Assembly (NCBI GenBank): GCA_017441845.1
Contig: JAFRVB010000005.1
Span: forward strand, 86,150-147,525
Length of the DNA: 61,376 nt
Origin: Bacilli bacterium
GTDB lineage: Bacteria; Bacillota_I; Bacilli_A; RF39; UBA660
Reading direction: 5' to 3'
Numbering within the stretch: position 1 is the stretch's first letter; each line of letters begins with the position of its first letter. This document shows positions 23,597-31,800 of this stretch, piece by piece. The notes beneath the pieces are model-generated. The model searched no databases. It was not told the origin of the DNA and was given only the letters and a program-made list of their open reading frames with translations. Position numbers and translations under genes: made by a program.

Positions 23597-24562
23597 ATGA
23601 AAGATTTATCTTATTTTGAAACATTAATATTAATTGATGAAGTAAAAAGAATATTTGAATATGAATTAGAAAAGAGTTTAGACTTAATCAAAGTACAAAG
23701 TCCATTATTCGTTAAAACATCTAGTGGTTTACAAGATGCTTTAAGTGGAGTAGAAAAAGCTGTAGGATTTACTAAATCAGATGAAGAATTTGAAGTAGTA
23801 CATTCCTTAGCTAAATGGAAAAGAGAAGCTTTGGGTAAATATGAATTTCCTATGCATAAAGGTTTATATACTGATATGAAAGCTATTAGAAAAGATGAAC
23901 AAGTAGATGATTTACATTCTATGTATGTAGAACAATGGGATTGGGAAAAAGTTATATCTAAAGAAGATAGAACAATAGATTATTTAAAAGATACTGTTAG
24001 AAGTATCTATGATGCTTTAAAAAGAACTAGTGATATGGTTTATTATCGTTATGGTATTAAAGAACAAGATCTACCAGAAGAAATTACTTTTATTACTACT
24101 CAAGAAATGGAAGATGCTTATCCAGATTTAACACCAGTAGAAAGAGAAGAAATATTTACTAAAAAATATGGTGCTGTATTTATAATAGGTATTGGAGATA
24201 AATTAAAGAGTGGTCAAGTTCATGATTTAAGAAGTCCAGACTATGATGATTGGCAATTAGATGGAGATATCTTGGTTTATGATAAAACTCAAGACAGAGC
24301 TATCGAAATTAGTTCAATGGGTATTAGAGTAGATGAAGATTCTTTATTTGAACAATTAGATAAAGCAGATGCTATGGATAGATTAGCTTTACCATTCCAT
24401 CATAAAATAATGACTAAACAAATCCCTTATTCTATTGGAGGAGGAATTGGTCAATCACGTGTTCTAATGCTTTTAATGGGAAAACAACATATAGCTGAAG
24501 TTCAAGCTTCTAGTTGGGAAAGTAAAACTCTTAAACTAATCAAAGATAAAAAAATATTATAA
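23597..24562 (+). CDS. asnA: Aspartate-ammonia ligase
   Basis: AsnA makes asparagine from aspartate, ammonia and ATP. It is a class II aminoacyl-tRNA-synthetase-like fold. The 321-residue product has SPLFVKTSSGLQDALSG, AVGFTKSDEEFEVVHSLAKWKR, LYTDMKAIRKDE, YVEQWDWEKV, and the C-terminal GGGIGQSRVLMLLMGKQHIAEVQ. Length is near the family's 330. AAGGAG at 23585-23590 precedes the ATG. Expression is governed by the T-box upstream. Confidence 0.97.
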   Translation: MKDLSYFETLILIDEVKRIFEYELEKSLDLIKVQSPLFVKTSSGLQDALSGVEKAVGFTKSDEEFEVVHSLAKWKREALGKYEFPMHKGLYTDMKAIRKDEQVDDLHSMYVEQWDWEKVISKEDRTIDYLKDTVRSIYDALKRTSDMVYYRYGIKEQDLPEEITFITTQEMEDAYPDLTPVEREEIFTKKYGAVFIIGIGDKLKSGQVHDLRSPDYDDWQLDGDILVYDKTQDRAIEISSMGIRVDEDSLFEQLDKADAMDRLALPFHHKIMTKQIPYSIGGGIGQSRVLMLLMGKQHIAEVQASSWESKTLKLIKDKKIL

Positions 24563-24587
24563 AAGTAGGATTAAACCTACTTTTTTA
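24561..24587 (+). terminator. Intrinsic terminator after asnA
   Basis: AAAAGTAGG (24561-24569) with CCTACTTTT (24576-24584), loop ATTAAA, then T. Confidence 0.85.
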
Positions 24588-24589
24588 TA

Positions 24590-24598
24590 TGATATAAT
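24590..24598 (+). promoter_or_regulatory. Extended -10 promoter of CapA-like gene
   Basis: TGATATAAT, 22 bases before ATG 24621. Confidence 0.6.
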
Positions 24599-24620
24599 TT
24601 AGATAGTATAAGAGGTTAAA

Positions 24621-25922
24621 ATGAAAAAGAAAAGAATCAAAAGAAAAGTTAAAATATTTGTTTTAATTCTTATAATAAGTCTTATTATAGGTGTTTTTCT
24701 ATTTAATAAGAAAGATACTCCTAAAAAAGTAATAAAAAAAGATAATATAGTTGATACTATATATAATAAGATTAATGATGAGAGTGTAAATAAAGATTTT
24801 ATTAAATGGATTAATACTAATTATAAAGATTCATTAGTTAAGTTAGATAAATTATTAGATAGTGATGAATATAATCTTAGTATGTGGCATAAAGTTACTG
24901 ATAATTCTTATATTGTATTAAATGATTTATATAATAAGAAATATGATTCTATGGATAATATTAAGATTATTGATAGTAAAAATAATAGTTTAAGTTTTGT
25001 AGGAGATGTATCTTTAGCTGATAATTGGTTTATCGCGCCTAAATATGATTCTGAAGGTGGAATAGAAGGGGTTTTATCTAAAGATATATTAAAAGAGATG
25101 AGAGATACTGATTTGATGGTTGTTAACTCTGAATTTACCGTTAGTAATAGAGGAAGTGCTTTAAAGGGTAAACTTTATACTTTTAGAGCCAAACCAGAAA
25201 GATTAAAAATATATGATGAGATGGGAGTAGATTTAGTAACTTTAGCTAATAATCATGTTTATGATTATGGAGAAGATGCTTTTCAAGATATGTTGAAAGC
25301 TTTTGATAAATATAAAATACCTAGAGTAGGAGCAGGCAAAAATATAGATGAAGCTAAAAAACCATATTATTTTATTATTAATGGTTATAAGATAGCTATT
25401 GTCAATGCGACTAGAGCAGAGAAATATATTATGACTCCTGGAGCTACTAAGACACAAGGTGGAGTATTTAGATGTTATGATCCAGAACCAATGATTAATT
25501 TAATAAAAGAATTAAAAAAAGAAACTGATTATGTAATACCAGTTATTCATTTTGGTAGAGAAGATTCTCATGAATTAGAAGATGCTCAAGTAAGTAGTGC
25601 TAAAGCTTATATAGATGCTGGAGCTTCTATGGTAGTTGGACATCATGCTCATACTTTGCAAGGAGTAGAAATTTATAAAGATAAACCTATTATTTATAAT
25701 TTGGGTAATTTCTTATTTAATGATTTAAAAGTAGATACAGCTATTTATAAAGTAATATTAAATGATGATGGTACTATGGAATATTATATGATTCCAGCTT
25801 TACAAGAAAACTCATCTACTAAATTACTTAGTGGATCTGAAAAACAACGAGTAATAAATGATATAAATAGTTGGAGTATTAATGCTTATTTAGATAAGAA
25901 TGGTAAAATAGAAAAGAAATAA
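24621..25922 (+). CDS. CapA/PgsA-family metallophosphatase-like protein
   Basis: A 433-residue membrane-anchored protein with a basic N-terminus and one transmembrane helix at about 11-28. The external domain from about residue 125 has the CapA pattern: SFVGDVSLADN, MVVNSEFTVSN, the NNHVYDYG metal motif, IHFGRE and VGHHAHTLQGVEIY, then NLGNFLF. CapA proteins take part in poly-gamma-glutamate synthesis or related envelope polymers. No capBC genes lie nearby, so another envelope substrate is possible. Confidence 0.88.
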   Translation: MKKKRIKRKVKIFVLILIISLIIGVFLFNKKDTPKKVIKKDNIVDTIYNKINDESVNKDFIKWINTNYKDSLVKLDKLLDSDEYNLSMWHKVTDNSYIVLNDLYNKKYDSMDNIKIIDSKNNSLSFVGDVSLADNWFIAPKYDSEGGIEGVLSKDILKEMRDTDLMVVNSEFTVSNRGSALKGKLYTFRAKPERLKIYDEMGVDLVTLANNHVYDYGEDAFQDMLKAFDKYKIPRVGAGKNIDEAKKPYYFIINGYKIAIVNATRAEKYIMTPGATKTQGGVFRCYDPEPMINLIKELKKETDYVIPVIHFGREDSHELEDAQVSSAKAYIDAGASMVVGHHAHTLQGVEIYKDKPIIYNLGNFLFNDLKVDTAIYKVILNDDGTMEYYMIPALQENSSTKLLSGSEKQRVINDINSWSINAYLDKNGKIEKK

Positions 25923-25925
25923 TTA

Positions 25926-25934
25926 TGTTATAAT
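25926..25934 (+). promoter_or_regulatory. Extended -10 promoter
   Basis: TGTTATAAT four bases after the CapA-like stop, 16 bases before ATG 25951. Confidence 0.55.
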
Positions 25935-25950
25935 AATTGTAGGTGGGAAT

Positions 25951-26856
25951 ATGGAATTAAAAGAATTAATTAGTGAAACAGATGAAATGTTAAAGCATTT
26001 TATATATGCTTTAGGTTTCAATGGAGATGAATATGTAGATAGTAAAAAATGTCCTATTATGTATGGTAATAGTTTTGCTCCTGGTGAGTTTTTTACTGCT
26101 GGAAGTAAAAGATTAGAGAATAGATTAAATAAAACTAAATTAGATGAAGATAAAAAGAAAAAAATATTAGATTCTGGTTTAATTGTTGTTGATAAGAGAT
26201 TAAAAGATAAGAAACCAGATGCTAATTTATTTGTTACATTAATTCATGAAAGATTACATGCTTCTAGAATGATATTAATTAATTCTAATAATAGAGAAAA
26301 TGAAGATATTAATGAAATGTTTTTTGATGGAGATAAGTTTGTCCCAACTAACTCTTTAACTGGAGAAAGATATGTTGATCCCCAACAAGATATTATTCTA
26401 GGATCAATAGATACTTCTAAACAAGCTATAAGTAAGTATGAGAGTTTAACTCCAGAAGAAAAAGATGATTTATCATTAGATGATTATATGTATGATGAAA
26501 AACTTTCTCAACAGATCGCAATAGATGAAGCTTTAGTTGAAACTATGGCTATTATTGCTTATAAATCTTATCGTGATGGAAATGATGATTTAATGGAGAC
26601 AGTAGAGTTTTTAAATAAACAAGATGCTGGAGAAGATATTCATGCCATAACTAATATTATTTTAAGACATGGTGATTTAGATTTATTTAGATGGATGGCT
26701 TTTCCTCTTGAGTATCAAGAAAATGATATTCATTATGATTATTTTAATCATTATGTAGATGAAGCTGATAAAGAAGATGTTCTTTCTATTACTAATTCAG
26801 AAGAATTAGGCTTTAATGATGATTTAATTGAATCTATGAGAGGTAATACTATATGA
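25951..26856 (+). CDS. HExxH zincin-like protein
   Basis: A 301-residue soluble acidic protein with FVTLIHERLHASRM (HExxH) near residues 99-103, and a downstream IDEALVETMAIIAYKS whose Glu residues could be the third ligand. The HERLH form with a following helical Glu is like minigluzincins. No signal peptide, so probably intracellular. Its TGA overlaps the ATG of a 30-residue peptide gene, and the cluster continues with an ART-like and a Nudix gene. Substrate unknown. Confidence 0.65.
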   Translation: MELKELISETDEMLKHFIYALGFNGDEYVDSKKCPIMYGNSFAPGEFFTAGSKRLENRLNKTKLDEDKKKKILDSGLIVVDKRLKDKKPDANLFVTLIHERLHASRMILINSNNRENEDINEMFFDGDKFVPTNSLTGERYVDPQQDIILGSIDTSKQAISKYESLTPEEKDDLSLDDYMYDEKLSQQIAIDEALVETMAIIAYKSYRDGNDDLMETVEFLNKQDAGEDIHAITNIILRHGDLDLFRWMAFPLEYQENDIHYDYFNHYVDEADKEDVLSITNSEELGFNDDLIESMRGNTI

Positions 26857-26945
26857 GTTTTGAAGAAGAAATAACTAAATTAGAAACAATATGTAAAAGT
26901 TTAAAAAATTTTATAAAACAATATATAGAATATATAAATAGATAG
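26853..26945 (+). CDS. 30-residue helical peptide, translationally coupled
   Basis: ATG overlaps the preceding TGA (ATGA), a standard coupling arrangement. The product begins MSFEEEITKLET and is acidic at first, then lysine- and tyrosine-rich (KNFIKQYIEYINR); it would be a single amphipathic helix. It is too short to classify. It could be a real small protein or a remnant; the coupling favours translation. Confidence 0.45.
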   Translation: MSFEEEITKLETICKSLKNFIKQYIEYINR

Positions 26946-26963
26946 GAAGTGATTTCTGTGGAT
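26939..26963 (+). repeat. Direct repeat, left copy
   Basis: 25-base segment covering the end of the 30-residue gene, a Shine-Dalgarno and a start codon. It matches 27413-27437 at 24 of 25 positions (GTG here, ATG there). Confidence 0.9.
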
Positions 26964-27419
26964 GGATTTCTAGAATATCAAGTCCAAGATATTTTTAATC
27001 CTAAATATTTATTTCATGGAACAGCTCATGAAGTAGAAAAATTAGAATGTAGACAATCTAGTGATAGTGATAATAAAGATAATAAAGATAATGCGATATT
27101 TTTAACAAGTTCTTTTTATACAGCCGTAGCTTATGCTTTCAGTAGACGATTAAAAGAAATAAATGAACACTATTCTTTTACTATGAATAATAATGGTGAA
27201 TTGCCTGTGATGACATTTGAAGTGGATAATTTACCAGATGATTTATGTGGATATATTTATGTTTTTGATAAAAGTGATGATATGATTAAGGACAATCATC
27301 AATTTACTACTCAATATAGATGTTATCATGATTTAATACCACAAAGAGTTATTAAAGTTGATTATAAAGATTTTGAAGAATATTTTAGTAGAGAAAAAAC
27401 TAAAAGAATTGTTAGATAG
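26958..27419 (+). CDS. Putative ADP-ribosyltransferase-like protein
   Basis: A 153-residue soluble protein. Residues 13-20 read YLFHGTAH, and AIFLTSSFYTAVAYAFSRR follows about 35 residues later. This His-Gly-Thr plus LTSxxxxAxxYA pattern is typical of small ART-fold proteins (RNA phosphotransferase or PARP-like), where the His and Tyr bind NAD. The third residue could be the Glu or Asp near RVIKVDYKDFEEYF. This is a fold guess, not a proven family. GTG 26958 is chosen over GTG 26949 because AGGAAG is spaced for it and the same sequence precedes ATG 27432. Confidence 0.55.
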   Translation: MDGFLEYQVQDIFNPKYLFHGTAHEVEKLECRQSSDSDNKDNKDNAIFLTSSFYTAVAYAFSRRLKEINEHYSFTMNNNGELPVMTFEVDNLPDDLCGYIYVFDKSDDMIKDNHQFTTQYRCYHDLIPQRVIKVDYKDFEEYFSREKTKRIVR

Positions 27420-27437
27420 GAAGTGATTTCTATGGAT
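27413..27437 (+). repeat. Direct repeat, right copy
   Basis: Second copy of the 25-base repeat, at the end of the ART-like gene and the start of the remnant ORF at 27432. Confidence 0.9.
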
Positions 27438-27521
27438 AATAAAACTAATATTAACTGGTTGGCTTGTATTTATGACGAACATCACTTAAACCCTTATAGA
27501 ATGGGAGTTTTTAAGAATTGA
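27432..27521 (+). pseudogene. Remnant ORF resembling the start of rbgA
   Basis: A 29-codon frame with a good Shine-Dalgarno. It begins MDNKTNINW, and the intact rbgA gene at 28134 begins MNENKTNINW. After Trp the similarity stops (LACIYDEHH here, YPGHMAK there). This looks like an old gene start cut off by insertion of the Nudix segment, or a partial duplication. The following 135 bases up to the Nudix start hold no gene that I can see. Confidence 0.5.
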
Positions 27522-27567
27522 GATCTTGCATGTTTTAATAAAAAATGAAGAAAAATTATAAAAAATA

Positions 27568-27576
27568 TGGTAAAAT
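27568..27576 (+). promoter_or_regulatory. Extended -10-like promoter of Nudix gene
   Basis: TGGTAAAAT, with an 80-base leader before ATG 27656; weaker than other promoters here. Confidence 0.4.
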
Positions 27577-27655
27577 ATACTCATTTTTGAGAGGAATTAG
27601 AGTACTGGCTTGTAATATGCCGACACATTTTATATTTATAAAAAGAGGTGAAATT

Positions 27656-28141
27656 ATGAATTTAGATTTTGTAAGAAATGATTTTAGATTTAATGCTCGT
27701 ACATCTGCTGTCATTTATAATAAAGATTTAAGCAAAGTCTTATTATTTAATGTTGAAGGTAGAAATTTCTATATGTTGCCTGGTGGTAGAATAGAAGAAT
27801 TAGAAGAAAGTATAGATACAATAAAAAGAGAAATAAAAGAAGAAATTGGATGGGATAATATTACATATACTTTTCTAGCTTTGAGCGAAGAATTTGTAAC
27901 AGATAAAGGGTATAATAATCATCAAATCAATATTATCTATAAGGGAATATATAATGATGAGATTAAAGAAACTAAATTTAAAGGATTAGAAGGAGATTGG
28001 ATTAACTTTGAGTGGGTTGATGTAAATAATATAAACAATTACAAGATTTTTCCTGAAGGAATTGCTGGAGTAATAAATGGAAGAAGCAAATCTAATCATT
28101 TTATTAACAATCTAATTAAAGGAGTTGATCCAAATGAATGA
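27656..28141 (+). CDS. Nudix hydrolase
   Basis: A 161-residue soluble hydrolase of a nucleoside diphosphate linked to some moiety. The full Nudix box is present around residues 41-63: GGRIEELEES then REIKEEIGW, fitting Gx5Ex7REUxEExGU exactly. The start at 27656 has AGAGGTG upstream; longer in-frame starts at 27545 would add a basic non-conserved leader. It overlaps rbgA by 8 bases. Substrate unknown. The proximity to a putative ART-like gene makes an ADP-ribose-type substrate worth considering, but this is speculation. Confidence 0.88.
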   Translation: MNLDFVRNDFRFNARTSAVIYNKDLSKVLLFNVEGRNFYMLPGGRIEELEESIDTIKREIKEEIGWDNITYTFLALSEEFVTDKGYNNHQINIIYKGIYNDEIKETKFKGLEGDWINFEWVDVNNINNYKIFPEGIAGVINGRSKSNHFINNLIKGVDPNE

Positions 28142-28988
28142 AAATAAAACTAATATAAACTGGTATCCTGGTCATATGGCTAAGACTAAGAGAGAGTTAA
28201 AAGAGATTGGATCTTTAATTGATATAGCCTATGAAGTTATTGATAGTAGAATGCCTATATCATCTAGAGTAGAAGAAATGGATGAAATAATTAAAGATAA
28301 ACCTAGAATTATTATTTCTACTAAATATGATTTATGTGATAAGAAATATACTGATGAAATATTAGATAGTTATCGTAAAGATAATGTTGTTATACCTATA
28401 GATTTATTAGATGATAAGATAGATAAGATTATTGAAGAAACTAATAAATTAATGGTAGAAGTAAATAATAAAAGAAAAGAAAAAGGACTAGAACCTAGAA
28501 AAGCTCGTGTTATGGTTATTGGTATACCTAATGTAGGTAAGAGTAGTTTAATTAATAGACTTTGTAATAAGAAAGTAGTAGGTGTAGGTAATAAACCTGG
28601 AGTTACTAAAAGTATTAATTGGATTAGAATTAACGAGGATATTGAACTATTAGATTCTCCTGGTATATTGTGGCCTAAGTTTGTAGATCAAGAAAGAGCT
28701 TTAATACTTGCTTCTTTAATGGCTATAAAAGAAGAAATCTTAGATAGAGAAAAAATATGTAGTTTTATTCTTGATAAGATGTTTGAATTATACCCAGAAA
28801 AATTAGAAGAAAGATATGGTATTACTAAAGATTTAGATATTGTAGAAATCTACGATATTATTGGTAAGAAGAGAGGTTGTTTAGTTAAAGGTGGAGAAAT
28901 TGATTATGATAGAGTGGTTGATATCATAATTAGAGATTTTAACAATAACAGTTTTGGAAATATTACTTTTGATAGATTAGGTGAATGA
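28134..28988 (+). CDS. rbgA: Ribosome biogenesis GTPase RbgA (YlqF)
   Basis: Circularly permuted GTPase that completes 50S assembly. Motifs appear in permuted order: WYPGHMAKTKREL, VIDSRMPISS, STKYDLCD (G4-like), GIPNVGKSSLINRL (G1), GVTKS (G2), DSPGILWPKF (G3). The C-terminal domain follows from residue 200. The 284-residue length is normal. ATG 28134 has AAAGGAG upstream; TTG 28125 is too close to it. It is followed by rnhB with a 3-base overlap zone, the usual rbgA-rnhB pair. The N-terminal ENKTNIN is an extension before the family start. Confidence 0.95.
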   Translation: MNENKTNINWYPGHMAKTKRELKEIGSLIDIAYEVIDSRMPISSRVEEMDEIIKDKPRIIISTKYDLCDKKYTDEILDSYRKDNVVIPIDLLDDKIDKIIEETNKLMVEVNNKRKEKGLEPRKARVMVIGIPNVGKSSLINRLCNKKVVGVGNKPGVTKSINWIRINEDIELLDSPGILWPKFVDQERALILASLMAIKEEILDREKICSFILDKMFELYPEKLEERYGITKDLDIVEIYDIIGKKRGCLVKGGEIDYDRVVDIIIRDFNNNSFGNITFDRLGE

Positions 28989-28989
28989 T

Positions 28990-29619
28990 ATGACTAAAAA
29001 AGAAATTGAAAGTATAGATAATTATAAATATGAAAGAGAGTTAATTGCTTCTGGAGTTAAATTAATAGCTGGAGTAGATGAAGTGGGAAGAGGTCCTTTA
29101 GTTGGACCTGTAGTAACTGCTTGTGTAATACTTCCTCTTAATTATAAATTAGATGGTTTAACTGATAGTAAAAAGATTAGTGAGAAAAAAAGAGAAGAAT
29201 TGTTTGATATTATTGAGCGAGATGCTTTAGCTATTGGGATAGGTATTGTTAAAGAAAAGGAAATTGATAAGATTAATATCTATCAAGCTACTAAGTTAGC
29301 TATGAAGAAAGCTATTGATAATTGTAGTATTAAACCCGAACATGTATTAATTGATGCGATGAAGTTAGATATAGATATTCCAACTACTAGTATTATTAAA
29401 GGAGATTTATTATCTTTAAGTATTAGTGCTGCTTCTATAATAGCTAAAGTAACAAGAGACAAGATGATGTATAAATTAGATAAGAAGTATCCTATGTATA
29501 ATTTTAAAAATAATAAAGGGTATCCTACAAAAGATCATTTAGAAGCAATTAAAAAATTTGGAATAATCAAAGAACATAGAAAAAGTTATGGACCTGTAAA
29601 GAAGTATTTAAATAAATAA
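28990..29619 (+). CDS. rnhB: Ribonuclease HII
   Basis: Cytoplasmic endonuclease removing ribonucleotides from DNA. The 209-residue product has AGVDEVGRGPLVGPVV with the acidic pair, LTDSKKIS, VLIDAMKL, SAASIIAKVTRDK and NNKGYPTKDH. ATG 28990 is chosen (AGGTG upstream); GTG 28981 overlaps that site. It starts one base after the rbgA stop. Confidence 0.96.
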   Translation: MTKKEIESIDNYKYERELIASGVKLIAGVDEVGRGPLVGPVVTACVILPLNYKLDGLTDSKKISEKKREELFDIIERDALAIGIGIVKEKEIDKINIYQATKLAMKKAIDNCSIKPEHVLIDAMKLDIDIPTTSIIKGDLLSLSISAASIIAKVTRDKMMYKLDKKYPMYNFKNNKGYPTKDHLEAIKKFGIIKEHRKSYGPVKKYLNK

Positions 29620-29640
29620 TTTAAATACTTCTTTTAGTTT
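29601..29640 (+). terminator. Intrinsic terminator overlapping rnhB end
   Basis: GAAGTATTTAAAT (29601-29613) with ATTTAAATACTTC (29619-29631), then T-rich. The stop codon is in the loop. Confidence 0.8.
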
Positions 29641-29669
29641 AAATTTTACATTTTAGATAAATAATTAAT

Positions 29670-29698
29670 TTGACAAAAAGAATTTTTGCTAGTATAAG
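29670..29698 (+). promoter_or_regulatory. topA promoter
   Basis: TTGACA (29670-29675), 17-base spacer, TATAAG (29693-29698). Confidence 0.75.
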
Positions 29699-29715
29699 TA
29701 TTTTGGAGGCGGATT

Positions 29716-31752
29716 ATGGGAAAGAAGTTATTAATCGTAGAAAGTCCGAGTAAAAGTCGTACTATTGGTAAGTACTTAGGTAGTGACTTTAAAGTAGTAT
29801 CTAGTATGGGTCATATTAGAGATTTAGCAACTACTGGTAAGTTTGGACTTGGTGTAGATATAGATAATGGTTTTACTCCTAGTTATATTCCTATTAAAGG
29901 AAAAGGAACTATCATTAAAGATTTAAGAAAAGAAGTAAAGGATGCTGATATGGTTTATCTAGCAAGCGACCCAGATCGTGAGGGAGAAGCTATAGCTTGG
30001 CATTTAAAAGATACTTTAGATATTGCAGATGATAAATATGTAAGAGTAAAATTTAATGAGATAACTAAGGATAAAGTATTAGAAAGTGTTAATAATCCTG
30101 GTAAGATTGATGATAATTTAGTTAAATCACAAGAAACTAGAAGAATATTAGATAGAATTATTGGATTTAGATTATCTAAGTTATTACAAGCTAAGATTGA
30201 TGCGAAAAGTGCTGGTCGTGTTCAAAGTGTTGCTTTAAAGTTAATAGTTGATAGAGAACGTGAAATAGATGCATTTATTCCAGAAGATTATTGGACTATT
30301 ACCGCTCATTTTGATAAATTTGATGCTGAATATTTCTATATTAAAGATAAAAAACAAGAAACTAAGATAGATTCTGAAGAAGAAGCTGATAAAGTTCTTG
30401 CTAATATAAGTGATAAATATACAGTAGAAAATGTTGATAAAAAGAAAGCTAAAAGAAGTAGTAAACCTCCATTTATTACAAGTACATTACAACAAGAAGC
30501 TTCTACTAAATTAGGATTCAGTGCTAAAAAGACTATGAATATAGCTCAAAAGTTATATGAAGGTGTTGATTTAGGAAAAGAAAGAGCTGGTCTTATTACT
30601 TATATGAGAACTGACTCTATTAGATTAAGTGATGATTTTGTTGCTAGTTCAATGAAATTTATCGAAGAAAAGTATGGTAAAAAATATACTGGTAAACCTA
30701 AAGTTAGTAAAAAGAAAACTGATAATGTTCAAGATGCTCATGAAGGAGTTCGTCCTACTAGTATTTTGAGAGAACCAGATAAAATCAAAGAATATTTAGA
30801 TAAAGATGAATATAAACTTTATAGTTTGATTTATAAGAGAGCTTTAGCCTCACTTATGGCAGATGCTATAGTTGATCAAACTACTGTGGTTTTAAATAAT
30901 AATGATTATAAATTTAAGACTAGTGGAAGTATCATTATCTTTGATGGATATTTAAAAGTATATGGTGATTATGAAGCTAGTGATGATAAAGTATTACCAG
31001 ACTTTGTGGTTGGTGAAGATAAGATAACTAAAGATGTTGAGAAAGAACAACACTTTACTAAACCTCCATCAAGATATACTGAAGCTAAATTAATTAAAGA
31101 ATTAGAAGAATTGGGTATTGGTAGACCTTCTACATATGCGACTATTCTAGATACTATTAGAACTCGTGGTTATGTAGAAATGGAAGATAAGAAGTTTAAA
31201 CCATTAGAGATAGGATTTACTACTACTGATAAACTACAAGAGTTTTTCTCTGATATAATCAATGTTAAATACACATCTAAAATGGAAGATGAATTAGATG
31301 AGATTGCTGAAGGTAAATTAGTATGGGTTGATGTATTAAGTAATTTTTATAAGATATTTGAACCTCGTGTTAAGAATGCTTTTAGCGATATGGAAAAAAC
31401 TCCTGCTAAAGAAACAGGAGAGACTTGTCCTGAGTGTGGATCTCCACTTGTAATTAGAAAAGGTAAATATGGAGAGTTTGTAGCTTGTTCTAATTATCCT
31501 AATTGTAAATATATTCAAAAAGAAGATAAACATGAAGAAGTTATAATGGATTGCCCAATTTGTAAGAAAGGACAAATTGTTGAGAGAAAAACACGTAAAG
31601 GTAAAATCTTTTGGGGATGTAATAATTATCCAAAATGTAAAACTGCTACTTGGGATAAACCTACTGGAGAACTTTGTCCAAGTTGTGGTAAATTATTAGT
31701 TGATTCAAAAGATGGAATCAAATGTATGGAATGTGGATTTAATAAGGAGTAA
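29716..31752 (+). CDS. topA: DNA topoisomerase I
   Basis: Type IA enzyme relaxing negative supercoils. The 678-residue product has the Toprim start KKLLIVESPSKSRTIGKYL, DPDREGEAIAWHL with metal-binding acids, and the catalytic Tyr296 in GLITYMRTDS. Three Cys4 zinc modules close the protein: CPECG...CSNYPNC, CPICK...CNNYPKC, CPSCG...CMEC. GGAGG precedes the ATG. Its promoter has a true -35, unlike most here. Confidence 0.97.
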   Translation: MGKKLLIVESPSKSRTIGKYLGSDFKVVSSMGHIRDLATTGKFGLGVDIDNGFTPSYIPIKGKGTIIKDLRKEVKDADMVYLASDPDREGEAIAWHLKDTLDIADDKYVRVKFNEITKDKVLESVNNPGKIDDNLVKSQETRRILDRIIGFRLSKLLQAKIDAKSAGRVQSVALKLIVDREREIDAFIPEDYWTITAHFDKFDAEYFYIKDKKQETKIDSEEEADKVLANISDKYTVENVDKKKAKRSSKPPFITSTLQQEASTKLGFSAKKTMNIAQKLYEGVDLGKERAGLITYMRTDSIRLSDDFVASSMKFIEEKYGKKYTGKPKVSKKKTDNVQDAHEGVRPTSILREPDKIKEYLDKDEYKLYSLIYKRALASLMADAIVDQTTVVLNNNDYKFKTSGSIIIFDGYLKVYGDYEASDDKVLPDFVVGEDKITKDVEKEQHFTKPPSRYTEAKLIKELEELGIGRPSTYATILDTIRTRGYVEMEDKKFKPLEIGFTTTDKLQEFFSDIINVKYTSKMEDELDEIAEGKLVWVDVLSNFYKIFEPRVKNAFSDMEKTPAKETGETCPECGSPLVIRKGKYGEFVACSNYPNCKYIQKEDKHEEVIMDCPICKKGQIVERKTRKGKIFWGCNNYPKCKTATWDKPTGELCPSCGKLLVDSKDGIKCMECGFNKE

Positions 31753-31769
31753 TACTACTCCTTTTTTTA
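31744..31769 (+). terminator. Intrinsic terminator overlapping topA stop
   Basis: AGGAGTA (31745-31751) with TACTCCT (31756-31762), then T run. The TAA stop is at 31750-31752. Confidence 0.85.
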
Positions 31770-31775
31770 ATATTA

Positions 31776-31784
31776 TGATATAAT
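31776..31784 (+). promoter_or_regulatory. Extended -10 promoter
   Basis: TGATATAAT, 16 bases before ATG 31801. Confidence 0.6.
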
Positions 31785-31800
31785 TGATACAGGTGGTATT

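Noticed and set aside
27545-27655. Longer N-terminus for the Nudix protein
   Set aside because: A good Shine-Dalgarno precedes ATG 27656, the extra segment covers the likely promoter, and the family fold starts after it.
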